64,000 nucleotides of DNA, taken from positions 1-64,000 of the forward strand of contig LUJS01000035.1 of NCBI GenBank assembly GCA_001689495.1, read 5' to 3'. Origin of the DNA: Bacteroidales bacterium M8 (GTDB lineage: Bacteria; Bacteroidota; Bacteroidia; Bacteroidales; Muribaculaceae). Below are positions 1 to 7,315 of the stretch, in pieces (positions within the stretch are counted from its first letter, which is position 1; every line of letters begins with the position of its first letter). Position numbers and translations under genes: made by a program. The notes under the pieces are model-generated. The model was given only the letters and a program-made list of their open reading frames with translations. It made no database searches and was not told the origin of the DNA.

Positions 1-48
1 GTTGCAAATAGCGGTTATTTGTGTATATTTGCGGAAAATTACGAGACT

Positions 49-294
49 ATGAGACAGACCAAATGCATCATCGTTCACTTGACAGGCAAGCGTAAAACCC
101 TCGCTTTCGGCTCAATTGCCGCCATTTTTCACCATCTAAGCCCGGAAGAAGTAGGTTGTGGATATGATTACCTGCGCCGTGCCGGGTTGAGCGGAGGCGG
201 TACGGTAGTGACTAAACGTGCGATAATACAGCAAACTACGCTGCTCACAGCCCCTCGCGGAGCCAATGGCGGCACAGGTGATCAAATGGAATAA
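49..294 (+). CDS. Small hypothetical protein (host side, left of prophage)
   Basis: An 81-residue protein of unknown function, upstream of the prophage left end. I start it at the ATG at 49 because a -7 box TATATTTG lies at 24-31 and a partial -33 element (GTTG) at 1-4, giving a short leader; an earlier in-frame ATG at 19 would overlap the promoter. The N-terminal half (KCIIVHLTGKRK, then a GSIAAIF stretch) looks like a compact beta-alpha domain and the C-terminus is Gly/Thr-rich. It is followed by a terminator at 344-368. I recognise no family with certainty. It appears to be host DNA because it lies outside the 5-bp target duplication. Confidence 0.5.
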   Translation: MRQTKCIIVHLTGKRKTLAFGSIAAIFHHLSPEEVGCGYDYLRRAGLSGGGTVVTKRAIIQQTTLLTAPRGANGGTGDQME

Positions 295-343
295 TAACGT
301 CGTTAGAACGGCCTCAGAGAGCCATCTGAACCAAGACCTTCCG

Positions 344-368
344 GGGGAGCCTCACAGCTCCCCTTTTT
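344..368 (+). terminator. Rho-independent terminator before the prophage
   Basis: Perfect 7-bp stem GGGGAGC (344-350) and GCTCCCC (357-363) with a 6-nt loop, followed by five T (364-368). It ends the transcript of the small gene at 49-294. The prophage junction (371) is right behind the T-run. Confidence 0.8.
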
Positions 369-370
369 CG
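366..370. repeat. Left copy of the 5-bp target site duplication (TTTCG)
   Basis: TTTCG directly precedes the prophage terminal TG at 371 and recurs right after the terminal CA at 40529-40533. Five bp is the duplication made by Mu-family transposition, so this pair fixes the prophage borders. Confidence 0.72.
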
Positions 371-387
371 TGTTCTAACGGCTGAAA
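371..387 (+). other. Prophage left terminus
   Basis: TGTTCTAACGGCTGAAA begins the element. Compared with the right terminus read inward (TGTTCCTACCTCTGAAA), 13 of 17 positions agree, including the terminal TGTTC and the inner CTGAAA. This fits the imperfect terminal inverted repeats of Mu-type elements. Confidence 0.68.
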
Positions 388-395
388 TTTGGTGC

Positions 396-466
396 TGGGG
401 TTACAGGAGGGGTTACAAAGTGGGGTTACATTTCGGCACAACTGGGGTTACACATTTGGGGTAATT
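396..466 (+). repeat. GGGGTTACA direct repeats in the left end region
   Basis: Exact GGGGTTACA copies occur within 396-405, 408-417, 421-430 and 443-452, with a degenerate TGGGGTAATT at 457-466. They lie 25-95 bp inside the left terminus. In Mu this zone binds transposase and is near repressor operators; the role here is inferred. The rest of 371-723 holds no convincing gene; a GGGG/CCCC hairpin at 623-636 may end the repressor transcript. Confidence 0.6.
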
Positions 467-723
467 GGGGGGGGTGATAGAGGGGTGGAAAAATACCGTA
501 TTTTCAAAATAGACCCCCGATTTTCGCATTTCACTATTAAGAAAAAACCACCACTTTGCAAGTTTGCACCTTATTAAATAAGGGAATTTCAGCAATTTAG
601 GCTGTTTTAGACCTCATTTTAAGGGGGTAACACCCCTAAAAAGGGCGTTTCGGGGGCGTATCGGGGTTCCCTTTGGTATCCTCTTCGTTCAGTTTGGACA
701 TATACCAAGCCTCTCCCATTCCT

Positions 724-1188
724 CTATAAGTCCACGGTGGATTTGGAAAGTTCCCTTGGGGCAGTTTGACAAGATGCCGAGGAATCGTTTTTTTCTCGCT
801 CAAGCTGCGCAATGCGCTCCTTGAGGCGACCTATTTCCTCGGCTTGCGACCGCACTGTAGTATCCTTATCCGATATAAGACTCATAAGACGGTCGAAAAC
901 AGGAGACAATGCGTCAGGAGGATTAGTATTAATATTGGTCAGTATTTTGTCCGAAGGGAGTGCGGTAATAGGAGTCTCAATAATCATCTCTCCATTATCT
1001 CTCATGAGCCATTCAGCTGAAAGACGTGGATAAAGAGATAAGATTTTTGCAATCTTATCTCCACCTAACTCGCTCTGCTTGGCAGCTCCCTTGAAATTTG
1101 AGGGAACTATGCCCACAGCCTCAAAGAAGTCAGCCTTTTTAATGCCCTCAGCATCGAGAAAGGTCAGTATTTTTTCTTTTATGGTCAT
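724..1188 (-). CDS. Phage repressor-like transcriptional regulator
   Basis: A 154-residue protein placed where Mu-like phages keep their repressor: at the left end and divergent from the early genes. Residues about 1-70 form a helix-turn-helix domain of the kind common in Bacteroidales regulators (KADFFEAVGIVPSNFKGAAK, then a LSAEWLMRDNGEM motif). The C-terminal third has a predicted coiled coil (AEEIGRLKERIAQLEREK) for oligomerisation. I use the ATG at 1188; upstream in-frame codons belong to the promoter region. A leftward promoter lies at 1263-1293. Likely role: maintenance of lysogeny by repressing the promoter at 1205-1235. Confidence 0.75.
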   Translation of the reverse strand: MTIKEKILTFLDAEGIKKADFFEAVGIVPSNFKGAAKQSELGGDKIAKILSLYPRLSAEWLMRDNGEMIIETPITALPSDKILTNINTNPPDALSPVFDRLMSLISDKDTTVRSQAEEIGRLKERIAQLEREKNDSSASCQTAPRELSKSTVDL

Positions 1189-1204
1189 TTTATTGGCTAA
1201 AAAT

Positions 1205-1235
1205 TTTGTAGGGTCAAAATTTTGACTTAACTTTG
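1205..1235 (+). promoter_or_regulatory. Early rightward promoter
   Basis: TTTG at 1205-1208, 19-nt spacer, TAACTTTG at 1228-1235: an exact match to the Bacteroidota consensus. A perfect 14-bp palindrome GTCAAAATTTTGAC (1213-1226) sits between the two boxes and is a candidate repressor operator. It would drive the early operon from 1304. Confidence 0.75.
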
Positions 1236-1262
1236 CAGCGTATTCAGTAATGAACGAGCGGC

Positions 1263-1293
1263 CAAAGATACAAAAAAACCGCGAGTTGACAAA
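1263..1293 (-). promoter_or_regulatory. Leftward repressor promoter
   Basis: Read on the minus strand: TTTG (1293-1290), 19-nt spacer, TATCTTTG (1270-1263), an exact consensus match. It faces the early promoter, so each transcript runs through the other promoter. Confidence 0.72.
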
Positions 1294-1303
1294 ATTTAAG
1301 ATT

Positions 1304-1714
1304 ATGAGCGAGACAAAGAAAATGACCAAAGAGGAGATTCTTGAAATCTTCAAAAGCGAGTACAACAGTGTGCTCCGCAGATATGAGCGCAAGGTAGAAA
1401 AGTATGCCCTCAAGATGAACGAGGACTTCGAATACTTCTTCCGTTGGCATGGTGATGATATGTACAAAGCCCAAGTAAACCTCAAAGCTATCCGGGGACT
1501 TCGCCCTGCTACGGGATGGGATGACCTTGAGAAAATCAAGACATGGCTCAGCGGTCATATCAAGAGCATCGAACTCACCCTCATCGATGGAAGCCAATAC
1601 CCAACAAGCTCAAGCATCATGCATAATGTCGCTGAAACCCTTAGCCGGGTGGCTCAGCAGGAGCTAAGAGGCGAACTACAAAGACTACTATGGGCAATAA
1701 TCTGTAATGAATAA
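1304..1714 (+). CDS. Hypothetical early phage protein
   Basis: First gene of the rightward early operon, 136 residues. I start it at the ATG at 1304 because the -7 box ends at 1235 and an upstream ATG (1250) lies close to the start of transcription. The protein is mostly helical and charged (KEEILEIFKSEYNSVLRRYE at the N-terminus, helices at the C-terminus). I recognise no family. Position next to the repressor would suit a regulator such as a Ner analogue, but no HTH is obvious. Confidence 0.6.
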   Translation: MSETKKMTKEEILEIFKSEYNSVLRRYERKVEKYALKMNEDFEYFFRWHGDDMYKAQVNLKAIRGLRPATGWDDLEKIKTWLSGHIKSIELTLIDGSQYPTSSSIMHNVAETLSRVAQQELRGELQRLLWAIICNE

Positions 1715-1991
1715 GGCTATGGAGAAAGTGACGTACAAAATACAGCTTAACGACTTCCACACCGACCCGGACAAATGCCGGACGCTGGAGTTAGACGTTG
1801 ACTACCCGACAAAAGAGGACGCGGCAGCAGCAGGGTGGGCGATAATCGAAGCCTTTGCCCTGATACACGGACTCGGATATGAGAACCAAGGAGATCAATT
1901 TATGGCCTTTTACCAAGGTGGCGAGAATGATGGCTTAGGAGCCTTGACCATCGAGGTCTATGACTCCAACGGTCAGCCAGTAGAACTCTAA
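1707..1991 (+). CDS. Hypothetical early phage protein
   Basis: A 94-residue protein overlapping the previous gene by 8 nt, which suggests translational coupling; an alternative start is the ATG at 1719. It is acidic, with a mixed beta/alpha pattern (VTYKIQLNDF at the start, GALTIEVYDSNG near the end). Function unknown. It ends just before the structured RNA region at 1992-2186. Confidence 0.6.
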   Translation: MNKAMEKVTYKIQLNDFHTDPDKCRTLELDVDYPTKEDAAAAGWAIIEAFALIHGLGYENQGDQFMAFYQGGENDGLGALTIEVYDSNGQPVEL

Positions 1992-2092
1992 GGGTTAGAC
2001 CCAAGAGAGGGCAATCCTCCGGCGAGAGAGCCGGTTAAAGCCGCAAGGCACAACATTTGAACCGCCGCCGGAATGCAAGCCCGGCGGCATTT
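1992..2092 (+). ncRNA. Hairpin-rich RNA leader upstream of a tRNA-like element
   Basis: No credible gene lies here, but several consecutive hairpins do: GGGT/ACCC, GAGG/CCTC, CCGGC/GCCGG with a GAGAGA loop, GCC-GCAA-GGC with a GNRA tetraloop, and an 8-bp GCCGCCGG/CCGGCGGC stem. They lead directly into the cloverleaf-like element at 2093-2186. Read together, this looks like one structured RNA in the early transcript. Confidence 0.5.
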
Positions 2093-2186
2093 GGAAGAGG
2101 AACGGCCTCCATGACGGACAGCGGAGGCAGACAGCGAAGGATGGTTCTACCGCTCGGATTATCGGGTTCGACTCCCGGCTCTTCCA
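2093..2186 (+). ncRNA. tRNA-like element with acceptor and T arm
   Basis: A perfect 7-bp acceptor-type stem (GGAAGAG 2093-2099 with CTCTTCC 2179-2185), discriminator A at 2186, and a canonical T arm (TCGGG, loop TTCGACT, CCCGG). Between them lie GCCTCC/GGAGGC and AGCG/CGCT hairpins in place of normal D and anticodon arms. There is no standard D arm or 7-nt anticodon loop, so it is probably not a decoding tRNA. CCA is not encoded. It could be a processing signal, a mimic, or part of a larger phage RNA. Confidence 0.55.
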
Positions 2187-2201
2187 CTAAAATCAGAAAA
2201 G

Positions 2202-2420
2202 ATGAAACAGTATTCAGAGAAAAGAACCGAGACCGCAGTCAAGCTGCTCATCAAGACCTTGACCCGGAACTTCAACGACACAGGGATTATCCTCGATGAG
2301 TTTGAGGCGACCCATGATGACTGGGAGTGCGACCAATCCAAGCAGTACGCCGCCCTCGTCGCCGGACACTTCGCTCTGAAAGAAGCTCTTGAGACAATTA
2401 ATAACAGACTAAATAAGTGA
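2202..2420 (+). CDS. Small hypothetical early protein
   Basis: A 72-residue acidic helical protein starting 15 nt after the tRNA-like element. It contains DEFEATHDDWECDQSKQY followed by an Ala/Leu-rich helix. No family recognised. Its place in the rightward operon and the clean start support a real gene. Confidence 0.55.
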   Translation: MKQYSEKRTETAVKLLIKTLTRNFNDTGIILDEFEATHDDWECDQSKQYAALVAGHFALKEALETINNRLNK

Positions 2421-2429
2421 GAAGTATGA

Positions 2430-2702
2430 CTAAAAGTAAGAATTTCCCTCAGAATCCCGAAGCTCCACATAATAGTGTGGGTTTCGGACTCGCAGGATGT
2501 TCAGAGCCTGTAAATACTCAAGTTGAGTATGTTCGGGCAGAGCATCTAAATCTACCTCGAAACAATCCATTCCGGGTATCATCAACTCTTTCAGAGTCTC
2601 AATACGAGCGATTCTCGCAAACGACTGTAGGTCGCGCTTATATTCGTCTCTTTGGGTATCGTCGCTGTACTCTACGACTTGAACCCGAATCTTGTATTTC
2701 AT
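2430..2702 (-). CDS. Lone minus-strand small protein inside the early operon
   Basis: A 90-residue protein (MKYKIRVQVVEY... to ...SEGNSYF) read against the flow of the early genes. The start at 2702 is preceded on the minus strand by a -7 box TAACTTTG (2736-2729) and a near -33 TTTC about 19 nt further. The overlapping plus-strand frame (2417-2704) has a less protein-like composition, so I take the minus frame as real. Function unknown. An independently transcribed gene here might be expressed in the lysogen (inference). Confidence 0.55.
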   Translation of the reverse strand: MKYKIRVQVVEYSDDTQRDEYKRDLQSFARIARIETLKELMIPGMDCFEVDLDALPEHTQLEYLQALNILRVRNPHYYVELRDSEGNSYF

Positions 2703-2728
2703 AATTGGTTCAGTTGTGAATGAGTTTA

Positions 2729-2736
2729 CAAAGTTA
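2729..2736 (-). promoter_or_regulatory. Minus-strand -7 box for the 2430-2702 gene
   Basis: TAACTTTG on the minus strand, 27 nt upstream of the ATG at 2702; the -33 position carries TTTC rather than TTTG. Confidence 0.5.
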
Positions 2737-2759
2737 ATAAAAATCAATAAGTGAGAAAA

Positions 2760-3125
2760 ATGAAAAGAAACATCGCAGTATCGAAAGAGGTGCGTGAGAA
2801 AATCGCCAAGACCTTCAAGGTCACCGAGCGACACGTGTTCAATGCGCTCAACCTCGACTACCCGGAAACCGACATTGTAGTGCGCATCCGCATCATGGCC
2901 AAGCAGAACGGCGGCGTGATGATGAGCACCATTCCCTCCGGGGAAGCCATCCACTTTGCCGACGGTACCATGAGGATGGACTTCGACAATGGTGCCATCT
3001 GTGAATTTTACCGCACTGACGGCACCGGCCACATCTTCCTCAAGGGCAAGGAGGTGGCCAAATATGAGAACGTGAGCCTTCCGATGATTTTTGACATAAA
3101 GGAACGGGCAGCAGCCTTGAGATAA
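2760..3125 (+). CDS. Putative DNA-binding early protein
   Basis: A 121-residue protein directly before the transposase gene. Residues about 6-32 (VSKEVREKIAKTFKVTERHV) look like a helix-turn-helix in which KTFKVTERHVFNAL would be the recognition part. The remainder is beta-rich (GEAIHFADGTMRMDF, GHIFLKGKEVAKYE). A GTG at 2751 in the same frame is an alternative start. Position and HTH suggest an early regulator; function is inferred. Confidence 0.55.
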   Translation: MKRNIAVSKEVREKIAKTFKVTERHVFNALNLDYPETDIVVRIRIMAKQNGGVMMSTIPSGEAIHFADGTMRMDFDNGAICEFYRTDGTGHIFLKGKEVAKYENVSLPMIFDIKERAAALR

Positions 3126-3136
3126 GGGTTAGGGAT

Positions 3137-5140
3137 ATGGAATACTACGGTGACAGACTTTGCATCTCGATGCGCGACCTTGTAGCTGGCGGCATTATGT
3201 CCGAGCCCAACTACAAGCAGCTTGCCGCCCGTGGCCGCTTTGATGTGGTGCGCAGGGGTGGTGGCGCAGCCGGGTGTTATGCGTTGGTTGCCGTTGACAG
3301 CTTACCCCAACGCTACCAAGACAAAGTCAAGGAGGTTTACCCCGGCGGCGCACAGACTCGACTTGAGGGTTGGATAAAGAGCAACTACGAGGTCGACCAA
3401 CAGGCCACCGCCTTCTTCTTCTCAAAAGAAAAGTGCGGAGTTGCACTGCCTCGCGAGAAGGCGCAGGAATATATCACCAACGCCTCAGTGCTCAATACCT
3501 GCATCAAGCTCTATGAGAGAGCGGCCACTGCTCAGAAACTCTTCGGAGGCAAGTATGATTGGAGCATGATGGCGGCGACCATCGAGATATTGCGCAAACA
3601 CTTCGGTCACACCCTCCCGGCATCGACCCTGCGGTTCCGCAAAAAGGTCAACGACTACAAGACCAACGGGTACGCCTGTCTTATCAGCGGCAAATTTGGC
3701 AATCAGTCGGCACGAAAGGTTGACTACAAGACCGAGCGTCTGATACTCAGTATTGCGATTCAGCCTAACAAGCCTTGGAATACCAATGTCCTTGAGCTCT
3801 ACAATTCCTTTGTAACCGGTGAATTTGAGGTGTACGACCTTGAAACCGGTGAGCTCTTCAACCCGGACGATTTCACAGACAAGAACGGTGAGCCGATGGT
3901 GCTGAGCGAGGCTACAATCTGCAACTACTTAAACAAGCCGAAAAACAAGATGCTCATCGACAAGGCAACCATGAGCTACACCACCTTCATGCACGAGACA
4001 ATGCCGCACATGCACCGCCATCACGGCGAGTTCTCGCTGTCGAAAGTATCATTCGATGACCGCGACCTTCCGCGCAAGCTCAAGGATACACGTATTCGCC
4101 CGAAGGCATACTACGCCTACGATGTGACAAGTGGCTGCTGCATCGGCTACGCCTACAACCGAGCCAAGAACGTCGACCTTGTGGTGGATATGTTCCGGAA
4201 CATGTTCCGGCTTCTTGACCGTCAAGGTTGGGGGTGTCCTGCCGAGGTAGAAGTCGAAAACCACCTCATGAGCCAATGGCGAGACTCCTTCCTCCGCGCC
4301 GGGGTCATGTTCCCCTTCGTCCGGTTCTGCGCCCCCATGAACTCGCAGGAGAAACACGCCGAGCAGTTCAACGGAGCGAAAAAGCGCAGCGTCGAGCACC
4401 GCAACCATGTGGGTATCGGCAGGTTCTTCGCCAAGAGCCGACAGTACCGCACCGAGAGCAACAAGGTGTTTGACGAGTTCAACAACACCTACGTCGAGAA
4501 GGAATATTACACTTGGGATGAATTGATCGCTGACGATATGCGCGACATCTACGAATACAACCATGCCCTGCACCCCAATCAGAAAAAGTACAAGGGCATG
4601 ACCAGATGGGATGTGCTTGTCGCCAATATCAACCCCACGTTGCAACCCCTCGACAAAGCGACCATCGCACGATATGTAGGCGAGAAGGTCAGCACCACAA
4701 TCCGGCGAAACTCATATTGCCGGGTGGCCGGAGAGGATTGGTGGCTCAGCAAGACCGAGGTTATTGAACTGCTTGCCCCGAATGACTACAAGGTCGATGC
4801 TTACTACCTCACCGACGAGGAGGGTAAAATCACCGACATGTACATCTACCAAGGCGATATGTATATCGACCGTCTTGAGAATATAGGAACCTTCAACACA
4901 GCCCGTGCGGAGCAGACCGAAGAGGATGAGAGAATCTTCGTGGAGCAGCGGAAAAAAATCAGCCACTTCAACAAATATGCCGAGGACAACGCAATCGGGC
5001 GTGTGGGCATAATAGAGCGCGACACACGGCCTCAGATTACCGAGGTGGAAGAAGTTATCATCCCGGAGCCGGAAACGCGAGAAACGCAAGACTACAGCCT
5101 CAGTGAAGACTACGCAGCACGAGCCTTGCAAGACTTATAG
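3137..5140 (+). CDS. MuA-like DDE transposase
   Basis: A 667-residue transposase, the size of Mu A (663). It should bind the prophage ends and carry out replicative transposition. Residues about 5-65 form an N-terminal DNA-binding domain. The integrase core spans roughly 320-420: the first catalytic Asp in YYAYDVTSG (about 329) and the final Glu in SQEKHAEQFNG (about 405-409). The middle acidic residue appears as Glu in VEVENHLM (about 372) rather than the usual Asp. The C-terminal beta-barrel region (RRNSYCRVAGEDWWLS) and an acidic tail follow. The MuB-like gene lies 25 nt downstream. Confidence 0.92.
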   Translation: MEYYGDRLCISMRDLVAGGIMSEPNYKQLAARGRFDVVRRGGGAAGCYALVAVDSLPQRYQDKVKEVYPGGAQTRLEGWIKSNYEVDQQATAFFFSKEKCGVALPREKAQEYITNASVLNTCIKLYERAATAQKLFGGKYDWSMMAATIEILRKHFGHTLPASTLRFRKKVNDYKTNGYACLISGKFGNQSARKVDYKTERLILSIAIQPNKPWNTNVLELYNSFVTGEFEVYDLETGELFNPDDFTDKNGEPMVLSEATICNYLNKPKNKMLIDKATMSYTTFMHETMPHMHRHHGEFSLSKVSFDDRDLPRKLKDTRIRPKAYYAYDVTSGCCIGYAYNRAKNVDLVVDMFRNMFRLLDRQGWGCPAEVEVENHLMSQWRDSFLRAGVMFPFVRFCAPMNSQEKHAEQFNGAKKRSVEHRNHVGIGRFFAKSRQYRTESNKVFDEFNNTYVEKEYYTWDELIADDMRDIYEYNHALHPNQKKYKGMTRWDVLVANINPTLQPLDKATIARYVGEKVSTTIRRNSYCRVAGEDWWLSKTEVIELLAPNDYKVDAYYLTDEEGKITDMYIYQGDMYIDRLENIGTFNTARAEQTEEDERIFVEQRKKISHFNKYAEDNAIGRVGIIERDTRPQITEVEEVIIPEPETRETQDYSLSEDYAARALQDL

Positions 5141-5165
5141 AACGAAATTATAACACTGTTAGAAT

Positions 5166-6038
5166 ATGATTACAACAGACGTAAAAAACAAAATCCTCGC
5201 CGCAATCAAGGCGAACCGCGCCAACTATCCGAGTGACGCAAAACACGCCGCCTCGCTCGGCATCACGACCTCGGTTTACAGCGCAATCAAGAACGGTCAG
5301 ACCGACCGTGTTCTTAGCGATGCCAATTGGATAAGCATCGCCCGGAAACTCGGAGTCAGCCTCCGGGGAGAGATAGAATGGAAGGTGGCAAAGACACCGA
5401 CCTATCAGTTCATCACGGCACAGTTGGAGGCGTGTCAGTCGAGCGGCATCAGCGCAATACTCTGCGACCTGCCCAATATCGGAAAGACATTCACCGCCCG
5501 GCATTATGTCAAGACCCACGCCAACGCCATCTACATCGACTGCTCGCAGGTCAAGACCAAGCTCAAGCTCGTGCGCAAGATAGCAGCCGAATTCGGTGTC
5601 GACAGCAAAGGCCGGTATGCCGACGTTTACGAAGACCTTGTGTTTTATCTCCGCTCCATCGACAGCCCCATCATCATTCTCGACGAGGCCGGAGACCTTC
5701 AGTATGAAGCCTTCCTCGAACTGAAGGCTCTGTGGAACGCCACCGAGCGGTGCTGCGCATGGTACATGATGGGAGCCGATGGTCTCAAGGAGAAAATCAA
5801 CCGCTCCATCGAGTGCAAGAAGGTCGGCTACACTGAGATGCTCAGTCGCTACGGCGACCGCTACAGCAAGGTCACGCCGGACGACAGTAAGGAGCGAACC
5901 AAGTTCCTCGTTGAACAGGCTCGAATCGTGGCTGCGCTCAACGCTCCGGAAGGTGTCGATGCCAAGGAGATTGCCCGGAAGACCGGCGGCGGTCTTCGCC
6001 GAGTTTACACTGAAATCGAAAAACTAAAAAGACAATGA
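5166..6038 (+). CDS. MuB-like AAA+ target-selection ATPase
   Basis: A 290-residue ATPase partner of the transposase, close to Mu B (312 residues). Residues 1-75 are a small HTH domain (SLGITTSVYSAIKNGQ). The P-loop is atypical, DLPNIGKT at about 101-108, with Asp where the first Gly is common. Walker B is IIILDEAGDL (about 168-177). The C-terminus (EIARKTGGGLRRVYTEIEKL) fits the Mu B C-terminal DNA-binding domain. Expected role: ATP-dependent DNA filaments that choose the target and protect the prophage from self-insertion. Confidence 0.9.
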   Translation: MITTDVKNKILAAIKANRANYPSDAKHAASLGITTSVYSAIKNGQTDRVLSDANWISIARKLGVSLRGEIEWKVAKTPTYQFITAQLEACQSSGISAILCDLPNIGKTFTARHYVKTHANAIYIDCSQVKTKLKLVRKIAAEFGVDSKGRYADVYEDLVFYLRSIDSPIIILDEAGDLQYEAFLELKALWNATERCCAWYMMGADGLKEKINRSIECKKVGYTEMLSRYGDRYSKVTPDDSKERTKFLVEQARIVAALNAPEGVDAKEIARKTGGGLRRVYTEIEKLKRQ

Positions 6039-6301
6039 TAATGATAAGCGTAATTGAAAAAGAATACATGGAGACAGTTATCAGAATGGGCAAGCGTCTC
6101 CAGCGTAATGAAATCGATTGGGAACAGCGTCGATATGAGATTGCCAAGGATATTATGGCAAATATGGTTGGGTCTGTGGTTAAGGGCGCAATCGAGAAGG
6201 GTGCAATGTATGACCCAAATTATTGTTCGCTTGCAATGTCTTCTGTGGATGCAGCAACAGCTCTTATTAACGAACTGAAGAAGACTCAAGAGAAAAAGTA
6301 A
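6035..6301 (+). CDS. Small hypothetical early protein
   Basis: An 88-residue helical protein starting within the last codons of the MuB-like gene (4-nt overlap), so probably translationally coupled. It has an alternating charged helix (RNEIDWEQRRYEIAKDI) and ends in Lys. A second start at 6041 is possible. No family recognised. Confidence 0.6.
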   Translation: MIMISVIEKEYMETVIRMGKRLQRNEIDWEQRRYEIAKDIMANMVGSVVKGAIEKGAMYDPNYCSLAMSSVDAATALINELKKTQEKK

Positions 6302-6303
6302 CT

Positions 6304-6930
6304 ATGGCCAAGCGAGCATACAGTCCGAAAGAGGTTCTTGCCAAGACCTACAAGACCTTGCCGTGGGGTGAGCGGTGGAGCCGACCTTTCGGCTTCCCGA
6401 CCACCAACGAGGCATGGTTCATCAGCGGCGCGTCCGCCTCCGGCAAGAGCAGTTTTGTGATGCAGCTCGCCAAGGAACTCTGCAACTACGGAATGACTCT
6501 TTACTGCTCATACGAAGAAGGCGTGAGCCAATCATTCAAAGAGCGTGTCGAGCGGTTCAAGATGGGTGATGTGCAGGGGCGGTTCCGGGTAGCCACGAGC
6601 GACACCTACGATGAGCTCGTCGAGCGGCTCGCCAAGCCCAAGAGCCCGCACTTCGTGATAGTGGACAGCTTTCAGGTTGCCGGGTGGTCATACGACCAAG
6701 CGAAGCAGCTCATCGAACGTTTCCCGGCGAAGAGTTTCATATTCATATCACAGGAGCATAAAGGACAGCCGATGGGAAAAGCCGCTGTCAGGCTCCGCTA
6801 CATAGCCGGCCTCAAAGTCCGGGTGGTGGGATACAAGGCATTTTGCCAAGGCCGATTCACCGAAGACCCCGGTAGCTACTATGTGGTATGGGAAGAAGGC
6901 ATTTTAAGAACCTCAAACAACCTCGGATAA
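6304..6930 (+). CDS. RecA-like P-loop ATPase
   Basis: A 208-residue single-domain ATPase of the RecA/DnaB/KaiC type. The Walker A motif is SGASASGKSS (about 40-49) and Walker B is FVIVDSFQ (about 118-125); ISQEHKGQ (about 149) fits the sensor region of RecA-like folds. It lies 2 nt after its neighbour in the early operon. Such proteins in Bacteroidales phages are annotated as ATPases of unknown role; helping replication or recombination is a reasonable inference. No helicase-specific domains are visible. Confidence 0.7.
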   Translation: MAKRAYSPKEVLAKTYKTLPWGERWSRPFGFPTTNEAWFISGASASGKSSFVMQLAKELCNYGMTLYCSYEEGVSQSFKERVERFKMGDVQGRFRVATSDTYDELVERLAKPKSPHFVIVDSFQVAGWSYDQAKQLIERFPAKSFIFISQEHKGQPMGKAAVRLRYIAGLKVRVVGYKAFCQGRFTEDPGSYYVVWEEGILRTSNNLG

Positions 6931-7146
6931 ATGAGCACGAAAAAAGAAATGATAATACTTGAGCCGGACGGACGCATACACAAAGAGGGATTTTGCTCCC
7001 GACCAATGACCTGTCCTTATTGCGAAGGCAAAGGATGGTTCTACAGTGGGCAGAAAGAGCTGGAGACAATACCATGCCCGGACTGCGAAGGGACAGGCGA
7101 GGTCATCGCCTTGGTAACGATAGATTGGAAACCGAATATAAAATAA
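6931..7146 (+). CDS. DnaJ-type zinc-knuckle small protein
   Basis: A 71-residue protein with two CxxCxGxG-like repeats: CPYCEGKGW (about 28-36) and CPDCEGTGE (about 49-57). The pair should bind one zinc ion as in the DnaJ Cys-rich domain, but no J domain is present. It follows the RecA-like gene directly. A related protein is encoded at 8749-8943. Partner unknown. Confidence 0.65.
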   Translation: MSTKKEMIILEPDGRIHKEGFCSRPMTCPYCEGKGWFYSGQKELETIPCPDCEGTGEVIALVTIDWKPNIK

Positions 7147-7152
7147 CCGACA

Positions 7153-7314
7153 ATGAGTGAGACAAAATTCAAATGCTGTATCTGCGGCAAAGAGACCACC
7201 GGCCACACCTACAACGCCAACCCCGTATGGGACGGTCACTGTTGCGAGGAGTGCAATTGGAAGGTGGTAATCCCGGAGAGAATCCGAATGAGTAACATAA
7301 ACAAAAGAAAGTAA
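7153..7314 (+). CDS. 53-residue zinc-ribbon protein
   Basis: A small gene with a clean ATG at 7153 and TAA at 7312-7314, filling the gap between its neighbours. It has two Cys pairs, CCICG (about 8-12) and CCEEC (about 30-34), spaced as in a zinc ribbon, with GHTYNANPVWDGH between. The spacing and the operon position support coding. Function unknown. Confidence 0.65.
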   Translation: MSETKFKCCICGKETTGHTYNANPVWDGHCCEECNWKVVIPERIRMSNINKRK

Positions 7315-7315
7315 T

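Noticed and set aside
2093..2186. A normal tRNA gene
   Set aside because: Acceptor and T arm are canonical, but there is no D arm and no 7-nt anticodon loop.
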